Shown piece by piece: positions 18,054 through 25,806 of a stretch of 64,000 nt of DNA. A program made the position numbers and the translations under genes. This DNA is from DASZQL01 sp964391865 (lineage in GTDB: Bacteria > Planctomycetota > Phycisphaerae > Phycisphaerales > UBA1924). The DNA is taken from positions 248,001 through 312,000 of the forward strand of contig CAYMNQ010000005.1 of NCBI GenBank assembly GCA_964391865.1, given 5' to 3'. The notes under the pieces were generated by a model. The model saw only the letters and a program-made list of their open reading frames with translations, was not told where the DNA came from and ran no database searches. How positions within the stretch are numbered: the stretch's first letter is position 1; every line of letters starts with the position of its first letter.

Positions 18054-19439
18054 TCACGGCTCCTTGCACACCCGCCCGCTCTTCACGACCCAGCGGACGC
18101 GCTGCAGCTCGGTGATGTCGCGCACCGGGTCGCCCGCGACGGCGATCAGGTCCGCGCTCTTGCCCGGCTCGATGGTGCCGACCTCCGCCGACACGCCGAG
18201 CAGGTCCGCGGCGGTGACGGTGGCGGACTTGATCGCTTCCGCCGCGGGCATGCCCGCCTGCGTCATGAAGACGAACTCGATCGCGTTGATGCCGTGCGGG
18301 AAGACCCCCGCGTCGGTGCCGAAGGCGATCTTCACGCCCTCCTTGTACGCCTTCCCGAAGGTGTCCTGGATCTTCGGGCCAACCTTCCGCGCCTTCTCGA
18401 CGACCGAGGGCGTGTAGTACCCCGTGACCTCCGCGAGTTCACCCACCGTCTTGCCCGCCGTGATCGTCGGCACGTAGAACGCTCCGGTCTGCTTGAAGAG
18501 CTTGATCGACTCATCGTCGATGAACGTGCCGTGCTCGATGGAGTCGACGCCCGCGCGGAGGGCGGCGTTCACGCCGCGCGTGCCGTGCGCGTGCGCCGCG
18601 ACCTTGCGGTTCAACTGGTGCGCCGTTTCGACGATTGCCTTCAATTCATCCTCAAAGAACTGCTGTTCCATGCCCGCGGCGGTGTTGGAGAGCACGCCGC
18701 CCGTCGCGGTGATCTTGATGCAGTCCGAGCCGCGCTTCACCTGCGCGCGGACAGCTTGTCGGCACTCATCCGCGCCGTCCGCGACGCCCTGCATCGTCGT
18801 CGGGATCGCGAAGAGGTCCTCGCGGTAACCGTGCGTGCGGTCGGCGTGCCCGCCGGTTGGCGTGACGGACCGCCCGGCGGCGATGATGCGCGGGCCGGGG
18901 AACATCCCGTCGTTGATCGCGTCGCGCAGAGCGAAGATCGCATCACCATTCGCGCCCACGTCGCGCACGGTAGTAAAGCCCGCGTTCAGCGTGCGCTGCG
19001 CGTAGACCAAACCGTTCAGCGCCGCGTCGGCGTCGCTGTTCTCGACGAAGCGTAGGCGCTGGTCGGGCGAAGTTTCGAAGGTGAGATGCACGTGGCAGTC
19101 GATCAAGCCGGGCAGAACGAAGTGGTCCTTCAGGTCGATGGTGCGGATGTTCGCATCGCCCGGCGCGGGGCCGTCCTTGATGGCGGCGGCTTCCACGAAG
19201 CCGTCGAACACGGAACTGATGCGGTCGTTCTTGATGATAACGGTGCAATTCTTGCGGGGCCCGCCCGCCTTGCCGGGGACATCGAGCAACGTGCCGCAGT
19301 GGACGATGAGCCAGCGGTCGCTCGGCGCAGGGCGCTGCTTGGCGGCTTCGTCCATGACTCTCTGGCGGGCGTGCGCGCTGGGCGCGAGCGCGAGGACGAA
19401 AATCGGGAGGATCAACAAACGGAGGAAGAGAGTGCGCAT
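18054..19439 (-). CDS. Secreted amidohydrolase (imidazolonepropionase/prolidase-like)
   Basis: A metal-dependent hydrolase of the amidohydrolase superfamily, 461 residues with a signal peptide (about 1-24). Metal-site motifs appear in order: DCHVHL (HxH), CIKITATGG (bridging Lys), AHAHGTRG and SIEHGTF (two His), and GTDAGVFPHG (Asp). The C-terminus returns to the small beta domain with EPGKSADLIAV. The closest groups are Xaa-Pro/imidazolonepropionase-like enzymes that often cleave dipeptides or cyclic amides. The start has GGAG nine bases upstream. The substrate is not predictable; location is probably periplasmic. Confidence 0.88.
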   Translation of the reverse strand: MRTLFLRLLILPIFVLALAPSAHARQRVMDEAAKQRPAPSDRWLIVHCGTLLDVPGKAGGPRKNCTVIIKNDRISSVFDGFVEAAAIKDGPAPGDANIRTIDLKDHFVLPGLIDCHVHLTFETSPDQRLRFVENSDADAALNGLVYAQRTLNAGFTTVRDVGANGDAIFALRDAINDGMFPGPRIIAAGRSVTPTGGHADRTHGYREDLFAIPTTMQGVADGADECRQAVRAQVKRGSDCIKITATGGVLSNTAAGMEQQFFEDELKAIVETAHQLNRKVAAHAHGTRGVNAALRAGVDSIEHGTFIDDESIKLFKQTGAFYVPTITAGKTVGELAEVTGYYTPSVVEKARKVGPKIQDTFGKAYKEGVKIAFGTDAGVFPHGINAIEFVFMTQAGMPAAEAIKSATVTAADLLGVSAEVGTIEPGKSADLIAVAGDPVRDITELQRVRWVVKSGRVCKEP

Positions 19440-19517
19440 CGCATGAACTCCGATGATGGTCGAACGTCTCGCCGATTCTCGCCGATCCGGCGATCCGCCG
19501 CACCTTCGTGCTCACAA

Positions 19518-19646
19518 GGGGCCGCCCGCGCGAGCGGGCGGGCGCTGTGCGTCGCGCTCGGAGGAGCATCTCTGCGTCGAGCGCCCGCCCGGCTTGCGCC
19601 GGGGGCTCCATGCAACGCGCGGCCCCCCGCTTGCGCGGCGGGCCTC
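19518..19646. repeat. Three GC-rich hairpins in the ald upstream region
   Basis: Three related hairpins lie at 19518-19546, 19581-19609 and 19619-19646, each a G/C-only stem around a GCGAGC or GCTTGCGC core (for example CCGCCCGCGCGAGCGGGCGG). They fill most of the 381-bp gap 19440-19820 between the divergent amidohydrolase and ald genes. Nothing else, including a clear promoter, is visible in that gap. Confidence 0.6.
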
Positions 19647-19820
19647 GTTCCTTTACACTCCCTTTCCCGCTCGAAACCCACGGATGGGTGGCGCGCACGC
19701 GGCTCGGCGCGTGCTTGATTCATCGAGCGAACCCGCATGCTCGTCCAGCGCGTCGATCATGCCGCCCGCCGTGTTGTTGCTGAGTGAACCCGTCGAGACC
19801 TGAACCCCGGAGCCTCCCCC

Positions 19821-20954
19821 ATGATCGTCGGCTGCGTTGCTGAAGTGAAGCAGGATGAATACCGCGTCGGACTCCGCCCCGTGGGCGCGGAGCTGCTCGT
19901 GCGCGACGGGCACCGCGTGCTGGTGCAGAGCGGCGCGGGCATCGGCTCCGGCTACAGCGACGAGCAGTACACCAAAGCAGGCGCGGCGATCGTGATGACC
20001 GCCGCGGAAGTGTGGGGCACCGCCGACCTCGTCGTGAAAGTGAAAGAGCCGCAGCCCAAAGAGATCCCGATGATGCGGAAGGGGCAGCAGGTCTTCACCT
20101 ACTACCACTTCGCCGCGGACAAGGAACTCACGCTCGGATGCCTGAACAGCGGGATCACCGCGATCGTGTACGAAACGCTCGAGCAGCCCGGCCCCTACGG
20201 GCGTCCGACGTTGCCGCTGCTGACCCCAATGAGCGAAGTGGCGGGCAAGATGTCGGTGCAGGAGGGCGCGAAGTACCTCGAGCGCCCGCAGGGCGGTCGC
20301 GGCATCCTGCTCGGCGGCGTGACGGGCGTGCCGCCCGCGAACGTGCTTGTCCTCGGCGGCGGCGTGGTGGGCATCAACGCCGCGCGCATGGCCGCGGGGC
20401 TCGGCGCGCACGTCACCGTCACCGACATCAGCCTCGACCGGCTGCGCTATCTCGACGAAGTGATGGCCGCGAACTGCACGCCCGTCTTCAGCGACCCGCA
20501 CGCGATCCGCGAAGCGATCAAAGTTTCCGACCTCGTGATCGGCGGCGTGCTGATCTCCGGCGCGAAGGCGCCGCACCTCATCACGAAGCAGGACCTCTCG
20601 ACCATGATGCCCGGCAGCGTGATCGTCGACGTCTCGATCGATCAGGGCGGCTGCGTCGAAACGAGCAAGCCAACGACGCACGCGAACCCGATCTACACGG
20701 TGGACGGCATCATCCACTACTGCGTGGCGAACATCCCCGGCGCCGTGCCGCGGACGAGCACGATGGCGCTGACGAACGCGACGCTGCCGTGGCTGCTGCG
20801 GATCGCCAACCAGGGCGCGCTGAACATCGCCAAGCAGGATGTCGGTTTCGCGATGTCGATCAACATGGACGGCGGACAGCTCTACAACAAGCCGGTCGCC
20901 GATGCGCACGGCTTGCAGACGGAGAAGGCGCCGTTCGCGATGCGGGAGATGTGA
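19821..20954 (+). CDS. ald: Alanine dehydrogenase
   Basis: NAD-dependent enzyme that interconverts L-alanine with pyruvate and ammonia. The 377-residue protein has the substrate-site lysine K75 in VKVKEPQ and histidine H96 in TYYHFAA, then the NAD-binding GGGVVG in NVLVLGGGVVGINAA, and DVSIDQGGCVETS near the hinge. Length is typical for the hexameric Ald family. GGAG lies 10 nt before the ATG. It is transcribed alone; the opposite-strand glycosyltransferase ends 3 nt past its stop. Confidence 0.96.
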   Translation: MIVGCVAEVKQDEYRVGLRPVGAELLVRDGHRVLVQSGAGIGSGYSDEQYTKAGAAIVMTAAEVWGTADLVVKVKEPQPKEIPMMRKGQQVFTYYHFAADKELTLGCLNSGITAIVYETLEQPGPYGRPTLPLLTPMSEVAGKMSVQEGAKYLERPQGGRGILLGGVTGVPPANVLVLGGGVVGINAARMAAGLGAHVTVTDISLDRLRYLDEVMAANCTPVFSDPHAIREAIKVSDLVIGGVLISGAKAPHLITKQDLSTMMPGSVIVDVSIDQGGCVETSKPTTHANPIYTVDGIIHYCVANIPGAVPRTSTMALTNATLPWLLRIANQGALNIAKQDVGFAMSINMDGGQLYNKPVADAHGLQTEKAPFAMREM

Positions 20955-20957
20955 GGC

Positions 20958-22166
20958 TCACGCGCGCCTACGCGCAGTTTCAAAGAGCTCGGCGAAGCGC
21001 GGCGCGAGCTGCTCAGGCAGGTGACGCGCGCCCGCGGCGAAGGCGCGGGCGCTGGCTTCGGCGTAGGCGGTCGGGTCGTCGAGCAGTCGGATGATCGCAT
21101 CGAGCCACGGCTGGGCTTCTTCGGGGCTGACGACGCGGTTGGTGTCGGCGTGGAGCCAGCCGGGCATGGGGAGGACGATGCCGCCGTCCGCGACGGTTTC
21201 GGGAAGCCCGCCGCGGTCGCTGACGAGGGGCGGGATGGCGTTGATGAGCGCCTCGGCGGCGACGCGCCCCGATGGTTCGGCGAGCGCGGAAGGGACGAGG
21301 AGCAGTTTCGTGACCGCGTAGATGTGGCTTGGGTTTGCGACGCCGGGCGAGGTGATAATGTTCTTGTGCCGGCGGAGGTCGAAGCCGGCGTCGAGCCCCG
21401 CGCGGACGAGTTGCTCCGCGCTGCCGCGGGCCTCGACGACGAGCACGCGCGCGTCCGGGCGCGCGGTGCAGAGCATCTCCGCGACGCGCGCGAAGAGCAT
21501 GACGCCCTTCTCCTTGCTCGGGTTGATCATGGTGACGAATTCGGGGCGGCGCTGCGGCGCGAGCGCATCCTCCGGCAGGATCGGGTTGGGGATGACGGTG
21601 CTCTCGATGCCGACCTTCTCGCGGTAGACGCGCTGATGGAATGTCGAGACGGTCCACACAGTGTCGGCGAGGGGGATCGCTTTCGGGTGCAGGTAGCCCC
21701 AGTTCTGCAGGGCGAAGACGATGGCGCAGCCGCGGTCTTTGGCGGCGCGCTGGCGGCGGAGTTCGCGCGGCTGCCCGCCGTAGGTGAAGATGATGTCGGG
21801 GTTGAACGCCTCGAGGCGTTCGGCGAGGAGCGCGCTCAGCGCGCCGTCGAGTTCGTCGCTCCATTCGAGAATGCGCGCGGGGCCCGTGTTGAGCAGGTGG
21901 TACGACACGGCGCGGTGCCTGAACCGGACGACGGCGCCCTCGCGGCGCGCCTCGGCGGGGAGTTGGTTCTCGAGCCGGCAGCCGGCGCGCTCGAGGATGT
22001 CGATCGGGTCTTCGGGCTTCACTTGCTCTGTAGCAGTAGTGGCGACGCACTCAAACTCAAAGCCCAGGGGCGTGAGCATCTCGGCGATGGAGCGCATGTT
22101 GCGCGCCGCGCCGCTGGCGGGGTCCTGCGGGAGCTGGCTGAGCAGGATGAGGATGCGCTTGGGCAC
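20958..22166 (-). CDS. Glycosyltransferase family 4 protein
   Basis: A 402-residue GT-B glycosyltransferase. The N-terminal domain begins MPKRILILLSQLPQDPASGAA; the C-terminal donor domain has INPSKEKGVMLFARV and PSALAEPSGRVAAEALIN, the E-x7-E type motif for nucleotide-sugar binding. The likely role is transfer of a sugar in surface polysaccharide or glycolipid synthesis, but no neighbouring glycan genes narrow this down. It is convergent with ald and starts 9 nt after the stop of the sirtuin gene on the same strand, so the two may be co-transcribed. Confidence 0.82.
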   Translation of the reverse strand: MPKRILILLSQLPQDPASGAARNMRSIAEMLTPLGFEFECVATTATEQVKPEDPIDILERAGCRLENQLPAEARREGAVVRFRHRAVSYHLLNTGPARILEWSDELDGALSALLAERLEAFNPDIIFTYGGQPRELRRQRAAKDRGCAIVFALQNWGYLHPKAIPLADTVWTVSTFHQRVYREKVGIESTVIPNPILPEDALAPQRRPEFVTMINPSKEKGVMLFARVAEMLCTARPDARVLVVEARGSAEQLVRAGLDAGFDLRRHKNIITSPGVANPSHIYAVTKLLLVPSALAEPSGRVAAEALINAIPPLVSDRGGLPETVADGGIVLPMPGWLHADTNRVVSPEEAQPWLDAIIRLLDDPTAYAEASARAFAAGARHLPEQLAPRFAELFETARRRA

Positions 22167-22175
22167 GCGATCACT

Positions 22176-22934
22176 TTATCGGCCCGAGCGGCGCACGAGT
22201 TCGGGGAGAATCTCGCCCGACTGGCCGCGGATCGACCAGTCGACGAGCTCGGAGATGGGCGTGGCGTCGGCGTTGACCTCGATGGTCTTGGCACCGCGCT
22301 CCCGGGCGATGTGGATCAGCCCCGCGGCGGGGTAGACGACCGAACTGGTGCCGATGGAGAAAAAGAGATCGCATGAGCGCGCGGCGGCATCGGCGGCGGC
22401 GAGTTCGCGCTGGGGGAGCGCTTCGCCGAACCACACGACGCCGGGGCGGCGCACCCCGTCGCAGGTGTCGCAACGCGGCGGGTGGGACTCGAACGGGATG
22501 GTTCGGTCTTCGCGCGCCGCGCCGCAGGACAGGCAGCGCCAGACCCAGATCGTGCCGTGGAGCTCGTGGACGTTGCGGCTGCCAGCGGCGTGGTGCAGGC
22601 GGTCGACGTTCTGCGTGAGCAGCGTGAACGCTCCGCCGGAGTCGGTGAGGCGTGTTTCGAGCTCGACGAGCGCGACGTGCCCCGGGTTCGGCGCGCAGGC
22701 GGCCACGCGCTCGCGGCGCCAGTCGTACCAGCGCGAGACGAGTTCCGGGTCGGCGGCGAAGGCCTCGGGCGTGGCGAGACGCGTGGGGTCGTATTTTGCC
22801 CACAGGCCGCGAGAAGGATCGCGGAAGGTGGGGATGCCGCTCTCGGCGGAGATTCCCGCGCCGGTGAGGACGGCGACCGAGCGTGCGCTTCGGAGCGCGT
22901 CGATCGCGCCGGGCGGGATCAGCTCGCCGAGCAT
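22176..22934 (-). CDS. NAD-dependent protein deacylase, Sir2 family
   Basis: A 252-residue sirtuin starting at the ATG at 22934, inside the last codons of the upstream gene (16-nt overlap). NAD-binding motifs GAGISAESGIPTFRD and TQNVDRLH, the catalytic His in HELHGTIW, a four-Cys zinc site (CLSC and CDTC) and GTSSVVYPAA are all present, so it should be active. It probably removes acetyl or other acyl groups from lysines, as bacterial CobB does on acetyl-CoA synthetase; the actual targets are unknown. The overlap suggests translational coupling to the nuclease-like gene. Confidence 0.93.
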   Translation of the reverse strand: MLGELIPPGAIDALRSARSVAVLTGAGISAESGIPTFRDPSRGLWAKYDPTRLATPEAFAADPELVSRWYDWRRERVAACAPNPGHVALVELETRLTDSGGAFTLLTQNVDRLHHAAGSRNVHELHGTIWVWRCLSCGAAREDRTIPFESHPPRCDTCDGVRRPGVVWFGEALPQRELAAADAAARSCDLFFSIGTSSVVYPAAGLIHIARERGAKTIEVNADATPISELVDWSIRGQSGEILPELVRRSGR

Positions 22935-24508
22935 ACGACGCCCCAGCGGGAGATGACGGCGTCGATGTCGCGCATGTCGATGTCGCCGCTGCCGTCGGCG
23001 TCGCCCTGAAGCTGGCCCGGGATGCCGACGGCGCCCCAGTTGAAAATGATGACCGCAAGATCGGCGATGGTGACCGCGCCGTCGCGGTTGGCATCGCCCA
23101 CGCACAGCGGCGTGATGCGCGAGAAATCCGCGACCAGCATGAGATGGTCGCTGGCGCCGCTGTCGCCCTGCTGGACGTTGAGCGCGGCGAGTTCTGCGGC
23201 GTCGAGGCGGGCGGTGTCGAAGAGGAACCCGTGGACCGCGCTGAGCTGGTCGGCGGAGTAGGTCAGCAAGTCGAGCACGCCGGGCGAGAACGCGGACGAT
23301 GCATCGCGCCAGGTCTGCGGGTCGTTGCCGATGAGATTGCGGAGGAAGAGCCAGGAGATGCCGAGGCCTCCGGAAGTCTTCGGCGTCTCCGCGATCGTCA
23401 GCGGCATGCGCGAGCCGACGAGATTCCAGTCCCCGATAACGATCACGGGGATGTCGCGGTAGAGCTCGAACTCGGGGCCGAGGAGGCCGTCGCGCAGGCG
23501 GTTGATCGTCTGCGTGATGCTCTGGATCTCGGCGATGCGGTTGGCGTCCTCGGATGAGCCGTCCCAGCCGCAACAGCGGAGGTGGGTGGAGACGACCGCG
23601 ACGGCGCCGATCGCGCCGCCCAGATCGACGATGGCGGCGGCGTAGTCGCTGAGAGGCGTGCCGAGCGTCGGGAGCGGGCGGACCGCGCCCCAGGTCACGA
23701 GCGCGCACTCGTTGAACTTGTGGGCGCGCCACGAGTAGCCGTTGTCGAGCGGATCGACCTGCTGCACCGCGAGCGCGACCGCGGCTTGCGACGAGGTGTA
23801 TTCCTCTTGGAAGCAGTAGATGTCGGCGTTGACGGCGTCGATCAGACGCCCGAGCATCGGGCCGCGGGTGGCGTGGTTCAGACCGGAGTTGAGCGTGTTG
23901 ATGCTGGCGATGCGGAGGGCGCTGAGGGGCGGGCGCGCTGCGGAGCGGCGCTGGATTCTCGGCGCGGGCTGGTCGAGCGTGATCGAGAACGGCGCGGCGA
24001 GGGAGTCGGAGCCGCTGAAGTTCACGCTGACCGTCTGGCCGGCCGTGACGCCGAGACCGGCGAGGTCGAACTTGAGCTCGAATTCACGGGCGGCGAACGT
24101 GGGCGCGGAGACGTAGTCCACGGCGGCCCATGTGAGCGCCGTCCCGGCCGGCAGCCGGCGGAATGAGCGGGCGCGGAGGTCGGCGACGAGCGTGTCGCCG
24201 CCGGGGAGCGTGATCTCGACGCGGAGGGTCGGCGCGCCGGTCGGGCCGGCCTGGATGTTGACATCCTGCGCGGCGTCGAACCGGAGGAAGATCGCCGTGC
24301 CTTCGGAGCGCGCGAAGACCTGCGTGAGGTCGAAGGGCGCGGTCGCGTCGCCGGCGGGGTCGGTCGCGGCGGGGATCGCGCCGGCCCAGTCGTCGAACTG
24401 GCCGTCGACATCGACGCCGCGGGCGAGCGTTGATGTGCAGGCGACGGCCGTGAACAATGAGAACGCCAGCGCAAGTGCGCGGCCCGCGCGATTCAGAATC
24501 AGACTCAT
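22919..24508 (-). CDS. Secreted endonuclease/exonuclease/phosphatase-fold protein with dockerin-like tail
   Basis: A 529-residue exported protein from the ATG at 24508, preceded by GGAGGAG at good spacing. Order: signal peptide with a possible lipobox region (VACTSTLA), a beta-rich domain beginning VDGQFDDWAG (about residues 30-190, resembling family-9-type carbohydrate-binding modules), an endonuclease/exonuclease/phosphatase-like domain with IASINTLNSG, FQEEYTS, STHLRCCGWD, IGDWNLVGS and SGASDHLML, then two EF-hand-like loops DANRDGAVTIADL and DADGSGDIDMRDI that form a dockerin-like tail ending SRWGVVC. It is probably a calcium-bound surface or extracellular phosphodiesterase. The substrate is unknown. 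Confidence 0.82.
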   Translation of the reverse strand: MSLILNRAGRALALAFSLFTAVACTSTLARGVDVDGQFDDWAGAIPAATDPAGDATAPFDLTQVFARSEGTAIFLRFDAAQDVNIQAGPTGAPTLRVEITLPGGDTLVADLRARSFRRLPAGTALTWAAVDYVSAPTFAAREFELKFDLAGLGVTAGQTVSVNFSGSDSLAAPFSITLDQPAPRIQRRSAARPPLSALRIASINTLNSGLNHATRGPMLGRLIDAVNADIYCFQEEYTSSQAAVALAVQQVDPLDNGYSWRAHKFNECALVTWGAVRPLPTLGTPLSDYAAAIVDLGGAIGAVAVVSTHLRCCGWDGSSEDANRIAEIQSITQTINRLRDGLLGPEFELYRDIPVIVIGDWNLVGSRMPLTIAETPKTSGGLGISWLFLRNLIGNDPQTWRDASSAFSPGVLDLLTYSADQLSAVHGFLFDTARLDAAELAALNVQQGDSGASDHLMLVADFSRITPLCVGDANRDGAVTIADLAVIIFNWGAVGIPGQLQGDADGSGDIDMRDIDAVISRWGVVCSAS

Positions 24509-24669
24509 GGGTATGCTCCTCCGGCGGATTGCGATCAATCCGGGCATAAGCTAACCCGGCGCCGGTGCTTGCGTCGAGTTCCAAACAACCAGCGAACCGC
24601 GGCCTCGCCGCCCCCGAGTCGAAGCTCGCTCTGAGGGTGCGTGTCCGACCATGCGCGGTCCAGCGCGGT

Positions 24670-25554
24670 TCATTCTGCGGCGGCGAGTCGGGCCGCGAGG
24701 CGCGCATTTGAGCGGACCAGCGCGAGGTTCGCGCGGAGTGTCGCGCCGTTCGAGAGGTCGTGCAGCGCGCCGAGGATCGCGGGGGTTGCGTCGCGCCCGG
24801 CGGCGCCGGCGGCGCGGCGCTGAGCCTCGGCGAGCCAGCGGTTCCAATCGGCTTCGGGGAGTTCGGCGTCGCGCGGGATGGGGTTGGCGACGACGATGCC
24901 GCGGGCGGTGCGGGCGAGCTCGAAGCGGAGGAAGTCGGCGAGTGTGTTCGCGTCATCGAAGCGTTCATCGACGCGCGCGTCGCTCTCGCGCCGGTAGAAG
25001 GCGGGGAAGCGATCGGTCTGGAAGCCGACGACGGTGACGCCGAGTGTTTCGAGTGCTTCGCGCGTGGAGACGACGTCGAGGATGGACTTCACGCCGCTGG
25101 TGACGACGGCGACGGGGAAGCGCGAGAAAGCGGCGAGATCGGCGCTGATATCGAGGCGCTCGGCGAAGCCGAAGTGCACGCCGCCGAGCCCGCCGGTCGC
25201 GAAGTGGGCGATGCCCGCGCGGCTGGCGAGTTCCATGGTGGCGCTGACGGTGGTGGCGCCGGTGCGCTGCGCGTGCAGCGCGAGGCCGAGGTTCGAAGTG
25301 TTGACTTTGGGCACGTCGGGGAGTGCGAGCATTTCCGCGAGTTCCGTCTCGGACAGCCCAGCGATCGCGCGCCCGCGGAGAATCCCGATGAGCGCGGGCG
25401 TGGCGCCCTCGGCTCCGACGATCGCGTTCAGCTCGCGCGAGAAGGGGAGGGATTCGGCGCGGGGGATGCCGTGGAGGAGCAGCGTGGTTTCGAGCGCGAC
25501 GGCGCGCGGGCCGGCGCGGCGGAGCACGGACGGGTTGGCGTTGGGGTGCGGCAT
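24670..25554 (-). CDS. psuG: Pseudouridine-5'-phosphate glycosidase
   Basis: Cleaves the C-C glycosidic bond of pseudouridine 5'-phosphate to uracil and ribose 5-phosphate during RNA turnover. It is 294 residues, close to the family length. ALETTLLLHGIPR (the catalytic Glu of VALE-T), NLGLALHAQRTGATTVSATM, HFATGGLGGVHFG, VVTSGVKSILDV and GFQTDRFPAFYRRES are typical, as is the end IVVANPIP. The kinase partner psuK is not next to it. Confidence 0.92.
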   Translation of the reverse strand: MPHPNANPSVLRRAGPRAVALETTLLLHGIPRAESLPFSRELNAIVGAEGATPALIGILRGRAIAGLSETELAEMLALPDVPKVNTSNLGLALHAQRTGATTVSATMELASRAGIAHFATGGLGGVHFGFAERLDISADLAAFSRFPVAVVTSGVKSILDVVSTREALETLGVTVVGFQTDRFPAFYRRESDARVDERFDDANTLADFLRFELARTARGIVVANPIPRDAELPEADWNRWLAEAQRRAAGAAGRDATPAILGALHDLSNGATLRANLALVRSNARLAARLAAAE

Positions 25555-25636
25555 GGCGTGGACTGCTACGATACCGGCGTCCGCGACCTGATATGGTTTC
25601 GGGGCGGTCGTTGTGCGACCTGAGCGGACAAATCCG

Positions 25637-25709
25637 GGGCGCGTAGCTCAATGGCTAGAGCGCTCGCCTTACACGCGAATGGTTCCCGGTTCGAGCCCGG
25701 GCGCGCCCA
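25637..25709 (+). tRNA. tRNA-Val (anticodon TAC)
   Basis: Seven-base acceptor stem GGGCGCG / CGCGCCC, D-arm GCTC..GAGC, anticodon loop CTTACAC (TAC at positions 34-36) and T-arm CCCGG-TTCGAGC-CCGGG. The 3' CCA is not encoded. It lies between psuG (divergent) and kdtA, with a family A repeat downstream. Confidence 0.97.
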
Positions 25710-25745
25710 TTATGAGAGTGGCTGTGCGGAAGCAGAGAAGACAAG

Positions 25746-25791
25746 GAAGTAGGTTGTTGAGGAGACACGGGCGGGACGCCCGTGCCATTAG
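25746..25791. repeat. Family A hairpin repeat (copy 3, reversed)
   Basis: The core CACGGGCGGGACGCCCGTG (25766-25784) is a palindrome. With its upstream AAGTAGGTTGTTG flank it matches the copy at 13299-13347 in the opposite orientation. It ends 15 nt before the kdtA start and may form a hairpin near the kdtA leader. Confidence 0.75.
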
Positions 25792-25806
25792 GCTGAAGAG
25801 GGTTTC

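Noticed and set aside
14382..19055. Very long open frame on the plus strand opposite trxB, the 710-residue protein and the amidohydrolase
   Set aside because: Its translation is Arg/His/Leu-rich without domains, as expected for an antisense frame in GC-rich DNA, and all three opposing genes have clear starts and motifs.
20012..21094. Open frame overlapping ald in another phase
   Set aside because: Arg/Ala-rich shadow of ald; no family resemblance.
22935..23732. Upstream extension of the sirtuin frame
   Set aside because: It lies antiphase within the nuclease-like gene and is Arg-rich noise; the ATG at 22934 starts the Sir2 fold directly.
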